In this document: positions 1-12,087 of the stretch, one piece after another
Position numbering within the stretch: the stretch's first letter is position 1
Layout of the letters: each line of letters opens with the position of its first letter
Source: Saccoglossus kowalevskii
Lineage: Eukaryota > Hemichordata > Enteropneusta > Harrimaniidae
DNA length: 64,000 bases
Direction: 5' to 3'
Assembly (NCBI RefSeq): GCF_000003605.2
Contig: NW_003151262.1
Coordinates: 213,014 to 277,013 of the forward strand
The notes under the pieces: model-generated
Seen by the model: the letters and a program-made list of their open reading frames with translations, nothing else
The model's database searches: none
Told to the model about the DNA's origin: nothing
Translations under genes and position numbers: made by a program

Positions 1-455
1 ATCCCTCACATATTCTATTCCCAGTTATACCTGCGTAAATGGATTAGCCTCTTTTGATGTTGACATTCAGACTAAAATCACGTGACAGGCTGTTAAAATT
101 GGCTGTTGCATACACTTTCGCTCTCATTCAAGTATCAATGCAGATTTCCCAGTGGGAGTGAAACTATTCGACTCTACCATTAAAAAATAGGGGTGTTTTG
201 AGCAAAAAAAACGGATAACCCTGGAGTGCACACAACACACTGAATTTCGGAACAAATCTTGCATTATTTACAGCAGCAGAATACCACAGAAATATCAGAC
301 GAAACATGGAAACACTATATATATGTATTTCGGCCTGCACCCTCTCTATTGCAATTCCAGGAATTACCCCCCATATGTGCAACCATTTTCCACCTTGGTA
401 CCACCCAAGCCTGAAAACAAAATCTTAATACCACGCTGAAGCGTTTGGTAATAAT
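1..455 (+). repeat. Dispersed repeat, partner of 41074-41555
   Basis: Sequence from the window edge to the tract around gaagcgtttggtaat is nearly repeated at 41074-41555 in the same orientation, with small indels. The right-hand copy retains about 30 extra bases near 41193-41222. No protein homology is recognised; the short open frames in it are not conserved as proteins. Confidence 0.75.
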
Positions 456-889
456 TGTGTATGATCATATAATTGTGTATGATCGATTAAACTATCGGCT
501 ATTTGCAGCACATTTATTCATTATCGTTGATGTTACACTAGAATGTTTTTTTAATTCAGTATTCTCTGTGTTGATGTAAGATTTGCCCTGCATAAATATT
601 TACTGTAAGAATTTAGTGAATGTGAATTTAACCGCTTGAGGGCACTGTTTCCCAAGTCATGTAGTTTATTGTATGCTGTAATTTACTGTATGAATTGTTA
701 TGTACAATGTCAATCGTTACTTGTCATGCGACATTGGGACTGGAATAAATTTGTTGTAAATCATATTTGTGTACATTGGTTTGTTTCATCCATTGGCAAG
801 GGACGCATTGGCGAGACACTCAGCTGACCTTCTAGTAGCAGTGAACATTTTCACGAGTCACAGCACACACATATTGGACTCCAGTAATC
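456..889. other. No feature recognised
   Basis: AT-rich sequence with one tandem-like tgtatgatcat/aattg doublet near 458-480. No convincing exon or mobile element is seen. Confidence 0.5.
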
Positions 890-2180
890 TTGGAGTTTGT
901 TCAAAATCGCTACAGACACATTACCAATAAGGTGGAACAGATCACGTGACAATATGATAATAACGGTAATAAATCCTACGTTAACAGTTAAACAGAATGA
1001 TCATACAGGCAGTCGGGTCACGCCAAGGGTCACACAATTCGTTGTAGGTAGGGCTTATACCACTAATTGGAACTCTATAGATGACAATGTTAACATATGA
1101 GCAGATTGCTATATGAAAATAATGTACAACGTTGAAAACATGGCTCAAAAATGGGAAATCAACATGCCAGTAATCAACCACATGAACAAAAACGTTGGCC
1201 AGCTCAAACTGTGGCAAATATCAGGTAAACAAGACACACCTACTGTATTTGGATTGCACCTAGAGAAATCACTGGAAAACGCCAAGATTAGAACATTCAA
1301 ATACACACCGAATAAAGCCATAGGTATGCAGCCGCCAGGTAGTAAACAAACGACCACTTGTTAGTCTCACCTTTGATCCAGGTGACGCACGCCCTCAAAC
1401 AGGTTGCACCTGAGACAAAGAATAATAACATAACTTTAATGGTTATAAAGTACTTAAAACATTATCAATAAGGTGGAACAAATCACGTGACAATATAATG
1501 GTGACGATATAATAATAACGGTAATAAATCCTAGCTTAACAGTTGAACATAACGATCAGAACGTGGGTCACGCGAAGGGTCACGGACTTTGTTGCAACAT
1601 AAAAATCGTACGTCAAATAAACTATAATCCCTCCCATAAAAATAATAATAAAGCTCGCGGAACTACCACCCAAAACTCGACGTGACAAATAATGAAATAA
1701 CTTACGAATTAAACTGAACGACGCGCAATTATTAGTTCAACAGTTACCACATCATGACAAGAGATACACAGGAGACTAAAGGTAAGTTTTGCTAGTTATT
1801 AAAATGTTACGATGGCGTTCACTTTATTACGAAAACAATTCAGGCAACAGATGCATATCTTCTGTGGTTTACTGGCATTTATACTGTATCTGTGGATTTA
1901 TTGATTGAGGGATCGAATTCAACAGTTCACATTTTAATTAAATCAAATGATACCAGTATATTTATTTCATTATTTTAACAACGTGCAATGGTGGAAGTTG
2001 ATCAAACATGAGTTCCTTATACCTAAATAAGTCTCAAATATTTGTGAACACATTTATTCTCTCAATTTAACAACTTGCAATGGTAACAATAAATTTTATA
2101 ATTTAAGTGTTGTTTACACCAAAATTAATCTCACACATTTTTTCTCTCAAATGAAAAAAGTTTCCCTATAAATATAACTT
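890..2180 (+). repeat. Repeat R1, copy 1 (with internal duplicate)
   Basis: The stretch around 920-1050 (caataaggtggaacagatca..., cggtaataaatccta..., gggtcacgc) recurs at 1465-1590, so part of the element is doubled. 1440-2180 is also the reverse complement of parts of 35160-36430, and its right half matches 18560-19525. A conserved AAAG|gtaagtttt near 1777-1788 looks like a splice donor and is also present in the 35.7-kb copy. Confidence 0.7.
1960..2170 (+). repeat. 91-bp satellite, about 2 units
   Basis: Two to three degenerate copies of a unit with catttattctctcaatttaa, caacttg(c/t)aatggtgg and tgtttacaccaaaat. The same unit is expanded to about six copies at 18980-19525 and lies inverted at 35200-35560. 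Confidence 0.7.
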
Positions 2181-3169
2181 AAATTCTATCAGTTGTATGA
2201 AGACTCTCGTGGTACAAAAGACAAGACAATGCTCTGGAAAGAGGTTGCAAGTTCGTCAGCTGAGGATCGTTGTGAATCACCAACGTGAAACTGCCTCTAA
2301 ATTGGATCCACAATAAGGAGTTTCCACAGAAAATGGATCTGTTGTCAATCTGCTGCATGGACTGTTTTCTTTGAACATGTCTATGGAAGTTCACCGCTGT
2401 GAAAGGGCAATTACTTTGTCCATCGTATCACTGGAGTCAAGGTGATACATGTAAACCATGTCTGTTATGAGGCGTTTGGATCATATCATCTAATCATAAG
2501 ATCCAAATTATGTATTGTTAAATAGACACAATTGTTATTATTCGTTATACACGTAAGGTGTAAGTATGTATCTATTAATTTATTTTCATAGTATGATAAC
2601 AGTGAAGAGGTAGGTTTTATAGTCCTTTAGGTAGACACTAACACAGTAACAGTAAGTACGTGATGTTATTTGAACTGGATGTCGCCCTTGGGCCATACTC
2701 GTATCCGTGTGATGAATGAACATGTGTCGCGAGGCAATTAACAATTGACACAATTGGCTGTTTGACGTTATGGTAATTAAAAACTGCGTGGTTCTGGGGT
2801 TGTTGCTGCTCGAGATCTTGTTCAACAAAACAATCTGGCGAGCTTACCCACATAATACCACAGTCGCATCCCCCGTGTAACATCTGTCTGAAGTCCAACT
2901 GGGAAGGAAGCCCTCAACTCGTTAACTTCAGTCGCTGGCTACCTAAAATTCACCGGACGATGACACTGACTGATATTGTTGGGAAGCTGATACGCATGTC
3001 GGGAAACGTCAGTTACCAAACATTCATACACACATACTAAATAGTCTTGGGCTTTGAGTTATTAAACTATGTTGTCAATTTCTAGAATTATTTTCCTGGT
3101 CAGTTTATTCATGTAATATTTTAAGTGCATGTCACTGATATGCTCGACGAGTAGCAGTTGCAGCACAAA

Positions 3170-3690
3170 TGAGTTGTCACCTTTGGGTCATGTAATTTGC
3201 TATCAAACATCGAACTGTTGTCTGCCTGTCTTTTTGTTTCCTGTTTTCCTCAGCTTTACTTTGAGCACAACTATGACAAGGTGATGGTTGCTACCAATAT
3301 CAGCTCCCCGTTTAATTTTTACATCAAGTAGTGAGCGTCTGCATGTTCCATTTATCATCAGATCGTTTATCAGGTACCCACTCTATCAAGCTTTTCTGTT
3401 CTCCTTTCTTTAGAATGATGGCTACTCCTTCCCTGTGAAGTTCGCCACCCTCTACAATACTGTTTACCTTTCGATAGTACTAGGTCTCTCTGCTTTCACT
3501 TACTCCAAGTACATGTAGGTTGTATTGTCTCATCACTTACGTTACATTCGTACATTCCAAAATCCTATCCCAGTCTTAAGTTTGGCATTTAGGACTTTGG
3601 CCTTCCTGCCAATGGCTTACTTTCGGCTTTTACCATTGGCATTCGTCGAAACATCTGGAAGTCCATCACATCCTTAACAACATAACACCA
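3170..3690 (-). mobile_element. LINE endonuclease remnant (copy 1)
   Basis: A decayed fragment whose better-preserved duplicate at 20290-21120 encodes an APE-type LINE endonuclease. Here only short stretches remain readable. Since both duplicates carry it at the same place, the LINE was present before the segmental duplication. Confidence 0.65.
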
Positions 3691-4085
3691 ACTTTGATAC
3701 ACTCCTATGATGAACGCGACGATGACGCTGTAACAGAGTTTCATTCAAGAAGCCTGACATCTGCTTACAATACTGATGGTGGCAATATACTGTGTTAGTT
3801 CATCTTGTAATATTTATAAACAGTTATATTTAAGTTATGTATCAACGACCAGATTAAAATGAACACAGATAAATTACATAGTGCCTCTAAAATAAGGAAA
3901 ATGTTGTTAAATATAATTATTCTCTCCCTGGGAAGACAAGACATTTGTCTCACTGCTGAGAAAGAAATAACCCCTCTTGTAGCACACTGTCCATATTAAG
4001 GACTAATATCCTTATGTTGATAGCACAAATTTTAAATTATTACTGATTGAATGTTATATTTGTGAATTTGTTGGTGTGTACCCGG
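3691..4085 (+). other. Coding-like block shared with 21590-21980, copy 1 (unidentified)
   Basis: Reads I-H-S-Y-D-E-R-D-D-D-A-V-T-E-F-H-S-R-S-L-T in one frame and matches the other copy at protein level, then loses the frame. No family recognised. It may be the decayed end of a mobile element or an old exon. Confidence 0.35.
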
Positions 4086-4745
4086 TCCACTGGTTCCACT
4101 TCTACTTCTATACAAACACACACATACGCACACTTTAAATCTTGTTAATTATTCTACATGAGATCCCAACAAATAACACTACAATTATGTATGTGCACGA
4201 TTTATAATTTATTGCATTTATCGGTACATATAATGTAACCAACGTGATTGCTGATTATAGAAAGTGCTATATAACACAGAGTAGCTGGTAATTATTTATT
4301 TATTTATTTCATGTATTACTTTTGTGTCGAATATATAGCTTCGTTTCAAGTTTCCAGTGGCTGCTTTGGCGTCAGTCTAATTCTTTTGTAGCTCTAAGCT
4401 GTGAATATAAACACAACAGTAATTAATCTATATTCCGAACTGCCAGCATTTATACACAACTACAAAAACTGCAAAATAGTTCACAAATTTCTAGGATTTC
4501 GTTTAATTTTTATAACTTCAATAGTATAAGAACATTCAGTATTGATGGCCACATAAATATTGTATTGATTATGGTCGGGGAATCAGTTTACCTTCAGTAG
4601 AATATATTGGATGGATGATCGACCGGCAGAATTAAAACCCACGTGACTAAAATCGTACAACACTTAATTCAGTCGATTCAAAAGAAGATTAATTTCATTT
4701 CAATTGCGTAACACGTTTATCTTAATTGCATGATCATGGTATATA

Positions 4746-5104
4746 TTAATTTAATGTTCGAATTGATCGATGCAATTGACAACAGATATTAACCCCTAAA
4801 ACAATAATGTAAGTGTATTTCAAATATGCTGTGCTACCTGGACAGCAGTATCTTGTTTTATAGTCCAAACAGGTGTTATCCGGTTGGTCTACTTTTCTAC
4901 AAACAAATCCAGCGCTGGGGGAGTAAGAGGAGAATATTTCACCAGTAGCCAATGCTGGAGTACCACCCAGGGTCTGTGCTTCTATTGCAGAAGGAGCAGA
5001 ACAGATTCGATGTTGGATGAGTGCCGTAATTTCCCAGTCGCCACTGCCGCTAGGGTCATCTCTATCGAACCATTCAGTCCAATAACCATTGTCACACTGT
5101 GGTA
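4746..5104 (-). CDS. Gene 1 last recognised exon: WxxW module 5 and possible C-terminal tail
   Basis: The module begins V-P-Q-C-D-N-G-Y-W-T-E-W, so the acceptor acacacag lies 8 nt before a second AG, and the first keeps the phase. The domain ends CCPG at 4838, followed by gtagca, a weak donor. Reading on gives a 29-residue tail (starting STAYLKYTYIIVLG) and a TAA at 4746 with ATTAAA overlapping it at 4750-4755. The paralogue has a tail of the same length (stop at 22979). I therefore treat this as the terminal exon, but splicing at 4838 to an unseen exon is possible. Confidence 0.65.
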
Positions 5105-8100
5105 CTGTGTGTATAACTATAATTTACCAGAGATGAATCTCCCAACGTGTTTGTTTCTTAGTGAGCAATTCAAACAGATATTTATTTCTAAACCCAATTA
5201 TCTCCAATAACAGGCCATGAATTTATACAAAGTCTGGATAAAGAGGGAATTGCATAATGACAATTATTAAGGATATTTCTATTGAATGTTATTTATTTAT
5301 TTACTCTTAGAGATATTTGTTATTTTGGTCACTGTGGAAGAGCTGTGATGGGAACTGAAAAACGTCTGAAACAATAATTTAACACAACTGATTAAGATGT
5401 TTCGATTACAATGAGAGGTCTTTTACAGATCATTGGAAGCCGGGATAAAACTTTTGGAAATTACTATCGTGAAGGAAATGATAGAATAGAATACTTGTTT
5501 AAATATTTTCAGCGGAAACCAAATCAGCGCGAAAAGCTGAAAATAAGTTGTGCACAATTTTTGTTTTGTTGTACTTTTGCTCATTCAAAAAATATGGCGG
5601 GTGTCAATATTAACAACTGCATTTGTATCCGTCTTTGTTGTAAATAAGATTGAACGACTTTCAATATTAGTCAATGTTTTATCTAAAAAGAATGCTTTTC
5701 TTCCGACTGAATGTATAAGATATATACGAGTCGAATAATAATATTACTACCTTTCTATATGTATTCATTTTAGAGCCCTTTTCGTTTGCTTTTGGTGTTA
5801 TATAAAAGCGATTATCCTGTAATATTACCTGGGCAACAGTATCTTGTTTTATAGTCAAGACAGGTGTTATCTGGTTGGTCTGCCATTTTACAAACAAATC
5901 CTACGTCTGGAGAATATTCAGCAATAACTTCACCAGTAGTCAATGCTGGAATGCCATCCAGGGTCTGTGCCTCAATCGCGGAAGGAGCAGGACAGATGTT
6001 ATGTTGGACGTGTACCGTATGTTCCCAATCGCCAGTGCCGCTAGGGTCATCTCTATCAAACCATTCGGTCCAATCACCATCACCACACTCTGTGTGTATA
6101 ATTATAAATTACAAGGCACTTTTTATTTAGTGGACAAACGTAACAATTATTTATTTTTAAATCTGAATATCTCCGATAATAAGCCATGAGAAAAAATGCA
6201 TACAAAGACTATAGAGGCGGGGGAATTGCACATTAAGTTATACAACTGGTCAAAATGTTTCGATTACAGTGATTTTTCTACCGAAAATTTGTTTCTCGTC
6301 GGCGGAATATCTAAAAGGTTTAAATGATACAACTTTACCATTGAAAAAGTGTATTTATTGCCGACAAATGAATGAACATATAATCAGTTACAAATATTAC
6401 AGCAATTTCGAATTATTCTTTATAATACTCATAAGAAACTTTATTGATTCGTTTTGACGACTGAATCTTGAATGGTAGATATCATTTCAACCTCACACAT
6501 TCTCGTGTGGGCAACTGCAATAACAACGAGAAGAGTTGTACCTATTGGAGCTACATGATTTTACTAACAAATGTCACATAACAATTTTTTTTGCTTTTTC
6601 TGATTTTAAAATATGTGGTACAGTATTCACGTTTCATTAAATATTGTCCGTGGAAACCGATTCAGCTCGAAAGTTTAAAAATAAACAGCGTCAATTTCTG
6701 TTTTATTTAAAAAGATACGAACAGTGTCACCATTCTAAACTACATTTTTATTGTCCGTGATGTACATCAGAATGATAGTTGGTTGATGATGGTCGTTCGT
6801 ATTTCTACAAAAGATGTGTTTTAACAGACCGAATAGCGACGAGCCAAAAAATAGTATTACTACTCTTCTATAAGTAATCACCTTAGTCCCTGCTTCGTTT
6901 GGAGTTTGTCTTAGGTGTAATATCTAACTTCATTAATTATTGTCCACGAAATGAAATCGATTATGCTGTATTATTACCTGGACAGCAGTATCTTGTTTTA
7001 TAGTCAAGACAAGTGTTATCTGGTTGGTCTGCCATTTTACATACAAATCCCACGTCCGGAGAATATTCAGAAAATATTTCACCAGTAGTCAATGCTGGAA
7101 TACCGCCCAGGGTCTGTACTTGTATCGCGGAAGGAGCGGAACAAATTCTATTTTGCACGTGTACCGTATGTTCCCAATCACCAGTACCACTAGGGTTATC
7201 TCTATCAAACCAGCCAGTCCATTTACCATAATTACATTCTGTGGATATATATGATTAATTATTATATAAATCATGATTTTGAAGCATGATTTGTATGCCT
7301 TATATATAAGCAAAAAACACAAGACACACTTTTAGTTGTCGATTCGCACAGCTCGCGTCAGATATTATCAGTACGCACTTTAGTAAGGTGAGGTTTATCA
7401 AATGTATTCACATGTAGAATTTTAATTAAATGCGCTTATAATTGTAACTTTGGGTTCTGCAGTAGTAGCGCATTAAGCTATATCAGATCCAATTACTCTT
7501 TCGTTTTTGTGGTGTCATTATTGTAATAAATATATTTTGCATTTTGAATCTTGATTTCAATATTATTTGAGTACGTTGCTATTTGCATTTTACCTCTTAA
7601 ACTCGTCTGTAATTACGTGTTGTTAGCTTACCTGGACAGCAGTATCTGACTTTATAGTCAAGACAGCTATTATCAGGTTGAACTCTGTTTTTACAAACAA
7701 ATCCCATAGTAGGTGAATATTGTGAGAATCTTTCACCAGTAGTCAATGCTGGAATACCACCCAGGGTCTGCACTTGTATAGCAGAAGGGTCAGAACACAT
7801 TGCATCTCCAAAATAACTTATGGCGAGTGATGTAGGTTCCCAGTCGCCAGTACCGCTAGGGTTATCTCTATCTAACCATTCAGTCCAATAACCATCATTA
7901 CACACTGTGTGTATATAAATTTGAGTTAGTGGCTTTCTAATTCTTGTGAAACTTTTTGTCACAAAGATAAGATAACATTATGACAAAGCCATATACAGCA
8001 TTTATATATTTCATTTTGACTATGAATTTGAATAATATTTCTGTACGTTGCTACGTGCATTTTACCTCTTAACTCATCTCGCAATCATGCAGTGTTGTCT

Positions 8101-9242
8101 TACCTGGACAGCAGTATCTGACTTTATAATCCAGACAGATATTATCAGGTTGGTCTATGTTTCTACATGCAAATCCTTCTGAAACCGAATACATAAAGAA
8201 TACTTCGCCAGTATTTGATGCTGGAGTACCATCTAGAGTCTGTGCTTGTATAGCAGAAGGGTCAGAACACATTTCATCTCCAAAATAACTTATGGCGAGT
8301 GATGTAGGTTCCCAGTCGCCAGTACCGCTAGGGTTATCTCTATCTAACCATTCAGTCCAATAACCATTGTAACACCCTGTGTGTATAATTGTAAACAACC
8401 AGTGATGAATCTAAATTTTTATTTAGTTGGCAAATTGAACGAATATTGATATCTACATCTGACTATCTTTAATAACAGGCCATGAATGCATATACAGGCA
8501 TAGAGGCATATATAGAGGCATTTGCACATTAACAACACAAGTAGTTAGTTTATGTGATTTGTTTCATTATTAATATTTATTAGTGCATTGATACGATTCT
8601 GTTTGCGAGAGCACATTGTGTTTCTTATGTAATGTCTTCAGGACATGGTAACTTGATGGGTGAAAGGCATAAGATTTAACTCACCAGTGACAGCAGTTAC
8701 AGATCGCAGTAAATGGGTTTGCTGGTGTATTGAGAAAAAAGACGAATTAACACAATTAACTGAAGACTGAACACATTTCACATGCACATACCATTAACTA
8801 TATTGAAATTTTCTTAATATACAATTGATTTGGGTTGAACCGAAAACAAAAAACAAAACATATATTTACTATTTTTAATATACTGCCAGGAGGGCTAATA
8901 TACTGAAGTGTTTTAGCCAACATCGATTACATTTATTGTTTTATAAATATCTTTATGATCGCTTACCCAGAGGAAAGTTTGATAGAGCTTAGTAACCCAA
9001 GTGATAATAATAATTTAGTGAGTAACAATATGACTTAGGTAGAGACTATTGCACAAAATATTGTATCATAAAATACCAACTTGTGCTATTTGAATAATAA
9101 TTATAACTGGAACTAAATAAATTACGAATAATAGGTTCATGTAAAATTACTGAATAATAATAAAGCTGATCGACGTTGAATTTTTTGGTAACCTTACACA
9201 AATTATGGCCGTGTAGACCACAAGTAAACCAGCTAACTTCAT
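4746..9242 (-). CDS. WxxW-domain secreted protein, 5 modules (gene 1, multi-exon)
   Basis: Proposed exons in transcript order: 9242-9198, 8721-8685, 8376-8104, 7904-7632, 7238-6978, 6089-5829 and 5104-4746. Summed they give 1509 nt, an unbroken 502-residue product. It starts with a short signal peptide (MKLAGLLVVYTAIIC), a small linker, then five Cys-rich repeats. Each repeat opens with C-x-x-G-x-W-T-x-W, continues with a D-R-D/N-P-S-G-T-G-D-W-E stretch and ends in C-L-D-Y-K-x-R-Y-C-C-P-G. This matches the WxxW domain known from gel-forming mucins and cartilage intermediate layer protein. Each module has six cysteines, and W-T-x-W fits the C-mannosylation consensus. The likely role is extracellular, in mucus or matrix or as a secreted defence protein; the exact function is inference. 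Exon boundaries come from visible GT/AG sites and conserved spacing. The last exon's end is the least certain part. Confidence 0.82.
5829..6089 (-). CDS. Gene 1 exon: WxxW module 4 (261 nt)
   Basis: Same 261-nt subtype as module 3 (E-H-T-V-H-V-Q, C-P-A-P-S-A-I). It begins CGDGDWTEWFDRDDPSGTG and ends YKTRYCCPG, phase 1-1, acceptor acacacag, donor GTAAT. The match to module 3 includes surrounding intron sequence, indicating a duplication within the gene. Confidence 0.8.
6978..7238 (-). CDS. Gene 1 exon: WxxW module 3 (261 nt)
   Basis: A shorter module with an E-H-T-V-H-V-Q centre in place of S-Y-F-G-D. It opens with CNYGKWTGW, so the second tryptophan is kept but the intervening residues differ. 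All six cysteines are present. The acceptor is tatccacag and the donor GTAAT, less canonical than the GTAAG of modules 1 and 2. No counterpart remains in gene 2. Confidence 0.8.
7632..7904 (-). CDS. Gene 1 exon: WxxW module 2 (273 nt)
   Basis: Second domain of the 273-nt subtype, CNDGYWTEW to YKVRYCCPG, phase 1-1, with acceptor acacacag and donor GTAAG. Flanking intron sequence, including the pyrimidine-rich tract and the sequence after the donor, resembles that of module 1, so the exon was duplicated with its introns. Confidence 0.85.
8104..8376 (-). CDS. Gene 1 exon: WxxW module 1 (273 nt)
   Basis: Exon encoding one full WxxW domain, from CYNGYWTEWLDRDNPSGTG to YKVRYCCPG. Acceptor acacacag and donor GTAAG give phase 1-1. 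It belongs to the 273-nt subtype with a S-Y-F-G-D-x-M-C-S-D-P-S-A-I centre, shared with module 2 and with both 273-nt exons of gene 2. Confidence 0.85.
8685..8721 (-). CDS. Gene 1 exon: 37-nt linker
   Basis: This micro-exon encodes QTHLLRSVTAVT plus the first base of the next codon. It is bounded by acceptor ...acaccag and donor GTGAG, and turns phase 0 into phase 1, as the downstream modules need. The second gene has an exon of the same length and phase at 27117-27153 (QTQLLQSVTAVA). It probably contains the signal-peptidase site or the mature N terminus. Confidence 0.75.
9198..9242 (-). CDS. Gene 1 exon: start codon and signal peptide
   Basis: The 15 codons encode MKLAGLLVVYTAIIC, a short hydrophobic secretion signal, and end in phase 0 at a consensus donor (TGT|gtaagg). 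A polypyrimidine tract and AG lie 11 nt upstream of the ATG (exon edge about 9253), so the 5' UTR is probably split by an intron. The paralogue at 27588-27632 has the same structure with one residue changed (L6S), which supports this start. Confidence 0.8.
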
Positions 9243-9523
9243 GTTTCAGAAACCTGAAATAAGAAAAATATGTTATTTAATAATACCACTATCAACATTA
9301 AAATTATATATTGACAGATAATACAAACCTGTATGCAAATAACAAAGATGTGCGACTTAGGAAAGTAAGCACTGTGTTGTACTGTATTGTTACTGTGAAG
9401 ATTCAAACAATAGTAAATAAATAACATTACTTTTACTATTACTAAAATAGGCTCAGACATCTATTATACTTTCAAACCTTGATATTTGTATCAATTGTTA
9501 CTGTTAAAAAAAGAAGTGCCACA

Positions 9524-11788
9524 ATCAGGGATTATATACCAGACATGATGTCATTGTGGACAAATACTATTTTGAGCATGGAATGAGTAAAGAATGGCTA
9601 AATCACAGGCAAAATTAGGAGACATAGAATAAATAGTAATTGGCAGCTTGAAAAACAGACAGGGATAATAATTAAAAGTAGTGGGCAGCGTGATAAATTG
9701 GCAGGGATAACAATTACAAGTAATGGACAGTGTGATAAATAGACAGGGATAATAATTAAAAGTAATGGCCAGCAAGACCAATAGACAGGGATAGCGTGAC
9801 TAATAAATATGATATAATATTTTTTATGTTTATATAAAATTTTATTTAGGTTATATCGGCTAAAGCTTTTAATTTACCGTCAATTTCAAAAAATCGAAAC
9901 AGCCAGCCGGTTTTGTCATATCCATCTACGCCAACAGATACCAGAAGTGTGCGCGGCTGTAGCTGCAATGGGTATCTAAGATCATGAATCATGCATAATG
10001 TAATCCAATTTTCACCTCAACAAATGTAGAAAATGTGTAACAAAGAACGAAAAGGAACAAAGATACTACACTAACAATGTAGTCACTCGTTAAATAGCGA
10101 TGGAATCATACTTTTACCGTGTGTTTTTCAAAGATTATGAATAAATCAAGCTTCAAAATAGGCTTGTAACATGAAATCACACAAATCGTTCTATAAGTTT
10201 TAGAATATTATAAGGATCATTTTAGGTATAATACTGTTACAAATCACAGATCTAACAAACTAGAACAATATGCATGTGTATATCTAATAAACACGACAAT
10301 TTACCAATTGCGACATAATCAAATAATTTGAAATTATTTGAAGACACAGAATAAAAATGTTATTGAAAGTAAGTCAATTGTTTATGTATATAATGACTCA
10401 CCAATTCAGAGATACTCAGGGTAACGTGTATTTTGGGCTTTACCATACACAACATTGGTTAGTAATTTCATCTTCTAATCTATCGCAATGCTTCACAATA
10501 TAGACTACAGTGTCTAATCCAATACAGGTATGATCATTTTCCGTATAACATAACCCCAAAACTGCGAAACAAAAAATTCTGTCTGCTCTAACATTTTAGT
10601 GCAAGCCGGACACTAACGCCGCGGCGCAACCCTGTTGGTAAAATGGTAAAGGTGTAGAAAGTACATTGCTGTACACCAGGCAATGAAACTGATTGGAAAA
10701 CAAAATGAATATATAGTTTCTGTCAGACAAAATACGTTCAGGCGAAGATTAAATACTTTAGGTCACTCGACAGCAAGCTGGACTGTTTACGTCTTCGTTT
10801 CTAAATAGATGTATAATCATTTCTGGAGCATTAAAACTCGTGACAACAAACAATCATAACGTGCTGGCAGTAATTACTGCCAAAGTCATATACACAGCGT
10901 CAAAAACACTTACCGATAACTTTCACTGTCCTCCAAAAAAAGTGAACCAAGTGTGGGAAAGTATGGGCAAATATGAGCTGTAACGTCTTGCTTGACAAGC
11001 TAATGAGCTAAAAGGAGATTCAGGCGTCCTTTATACAGTAGCAAGCGCAGACCTAGACCGATTAATATGGTTAATGTTAACATCGGTTGTACATTTTGTT
11101 TGAAAATAGCTACTAATCCATACGATTAATTGGTGTCAATTTTGTATTCCTTTTTCCGACAAAACAATTACTACCATACATTGATATTGATTTTTATTAG
11201 AAACAACATTACACTGGACTTTATAGCAAAAAGTGATAATATACATGGATAATTTAAATATGTATTGTTTTATGTGGCCAGCTTTCCCCGGGGTCTACTA
11301 GTCTTTAATTTGAAAATAATTGAAGTTGATAATTTGTTAAAAAGTACTAACAGGTATGTCATAAAAATAAAATCTACACATACATAATGATAATGATTTT
11401 TCCTTGAATTAACATTATTAAAAAAATATATTTATATTGTATTATAGTAATTGAGTTCACATTAGTATCCTTTATAAGAATGTACAGCAACCATTCATCT
11501 GTGATATTGTACTGCTTCACTTAACATAACACTTCTTTTACTTTATTAGTCAATCATTTCCTCAATGCAAACCAGATTCAGCTATCTGCTATGTTCACCC
11601 ACAATGCATCACTTATCCTTCTGTAATGGTAGTCAACAAACTCACCTTTTCAAGCACCGATACAATTTATTTTTTATGAACAACATACTTAGCAACAACA
11701 GATTAAATATTTTTTTTATGTCTGAGCCAAATTTCATCAACATTGATTGAAGCATTTTCAAGATATCGTTGGAACAAAATATCTGCAC
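9524..11788 (+). repeat. Twin repeat T, copy 1 (~2.3 kb)
   Basis: Begins atcagggattatatacca and ends near ggaacaaaatatctgca; aligned along its length with 12088-14582. It contains a short 42-bp minisatellite near its left end (9650-9795). In the duplicate segment at 27900 the flanking sequence agtgccaca continues without this block, so it was inserted into copy 1 of the segmental duplication or lost from copy 2. No coding sequence is recognised. Confidence 0.75.
9650..9795 (+). repeat. 42-bp minisatellite, about 3.5 units
   Basis: Units of the form taatggNcagYgtgataaat, agacagggataataatta, aaag. It is a 42-bp variant of the 37-bp array at 16135-17905. Confidence 0.75.
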
Positions 11789-12087
11789 AGACAATACTCA
11801 AAATATATTGAATGTTCTCGTCATATATTGAATAGGTTACGAATGAACAAAAACGAAAACACCTTTTTATTTGATCTAAAATACTTTTCTAGTTGAACAA
11901 TAGAAATATTGCATTCGATATACAGTTCAGTTTATCCTTTAATACCGTTGTGACTTATTTAAATAACTATTACAATATTACAAACCAATCAAATGTCTCG
12001 CTAACGCATACAAGGAAATGTGGAATAATTAAAACTGATATATTGACTATTTTGTCATACAGAAATGTTGTACCATTATGGATATGG
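11789..12087. other. Spacer between twin repeats, no feature recognised
   Basis: About 300 AT-rich bases not shared with the second copy. One open frame of 92 codons starts at 11893 but has no recognisable domain. Confidence 0.45.

Larger units (their letters stand above)
1630..9523 (+). repeat. Segmental duplication, copy 1
   Basis: This block, carrying WxxW gene 1 and its downstream flank, aligns in the same orientation with 18590-27905. Matching landmarks include the R1 repeat, the LINE endonuclease remnant (3170-3690 with 20290-21120), the block at 4390-5220 with 22625-23460, and 7390-9523 with 25745-27900. Copy 1 keeps two WxxW exons that copy 2 lacks. Confidence 0.85.

Noticed and set aside
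1960-2170. Spaced repeats that could look like an array of spacers
   Set aside because: Units are 91 bp and wholly repeated, so there are no unique spacers. It is a satellite.
9239-9460. Open frame upstream of the signal-peptide exon as an N-terminal extension
   Set aside because: It is in a different frame and is separated by an acceptor just before the ATG, and the second gene does not conserve it.
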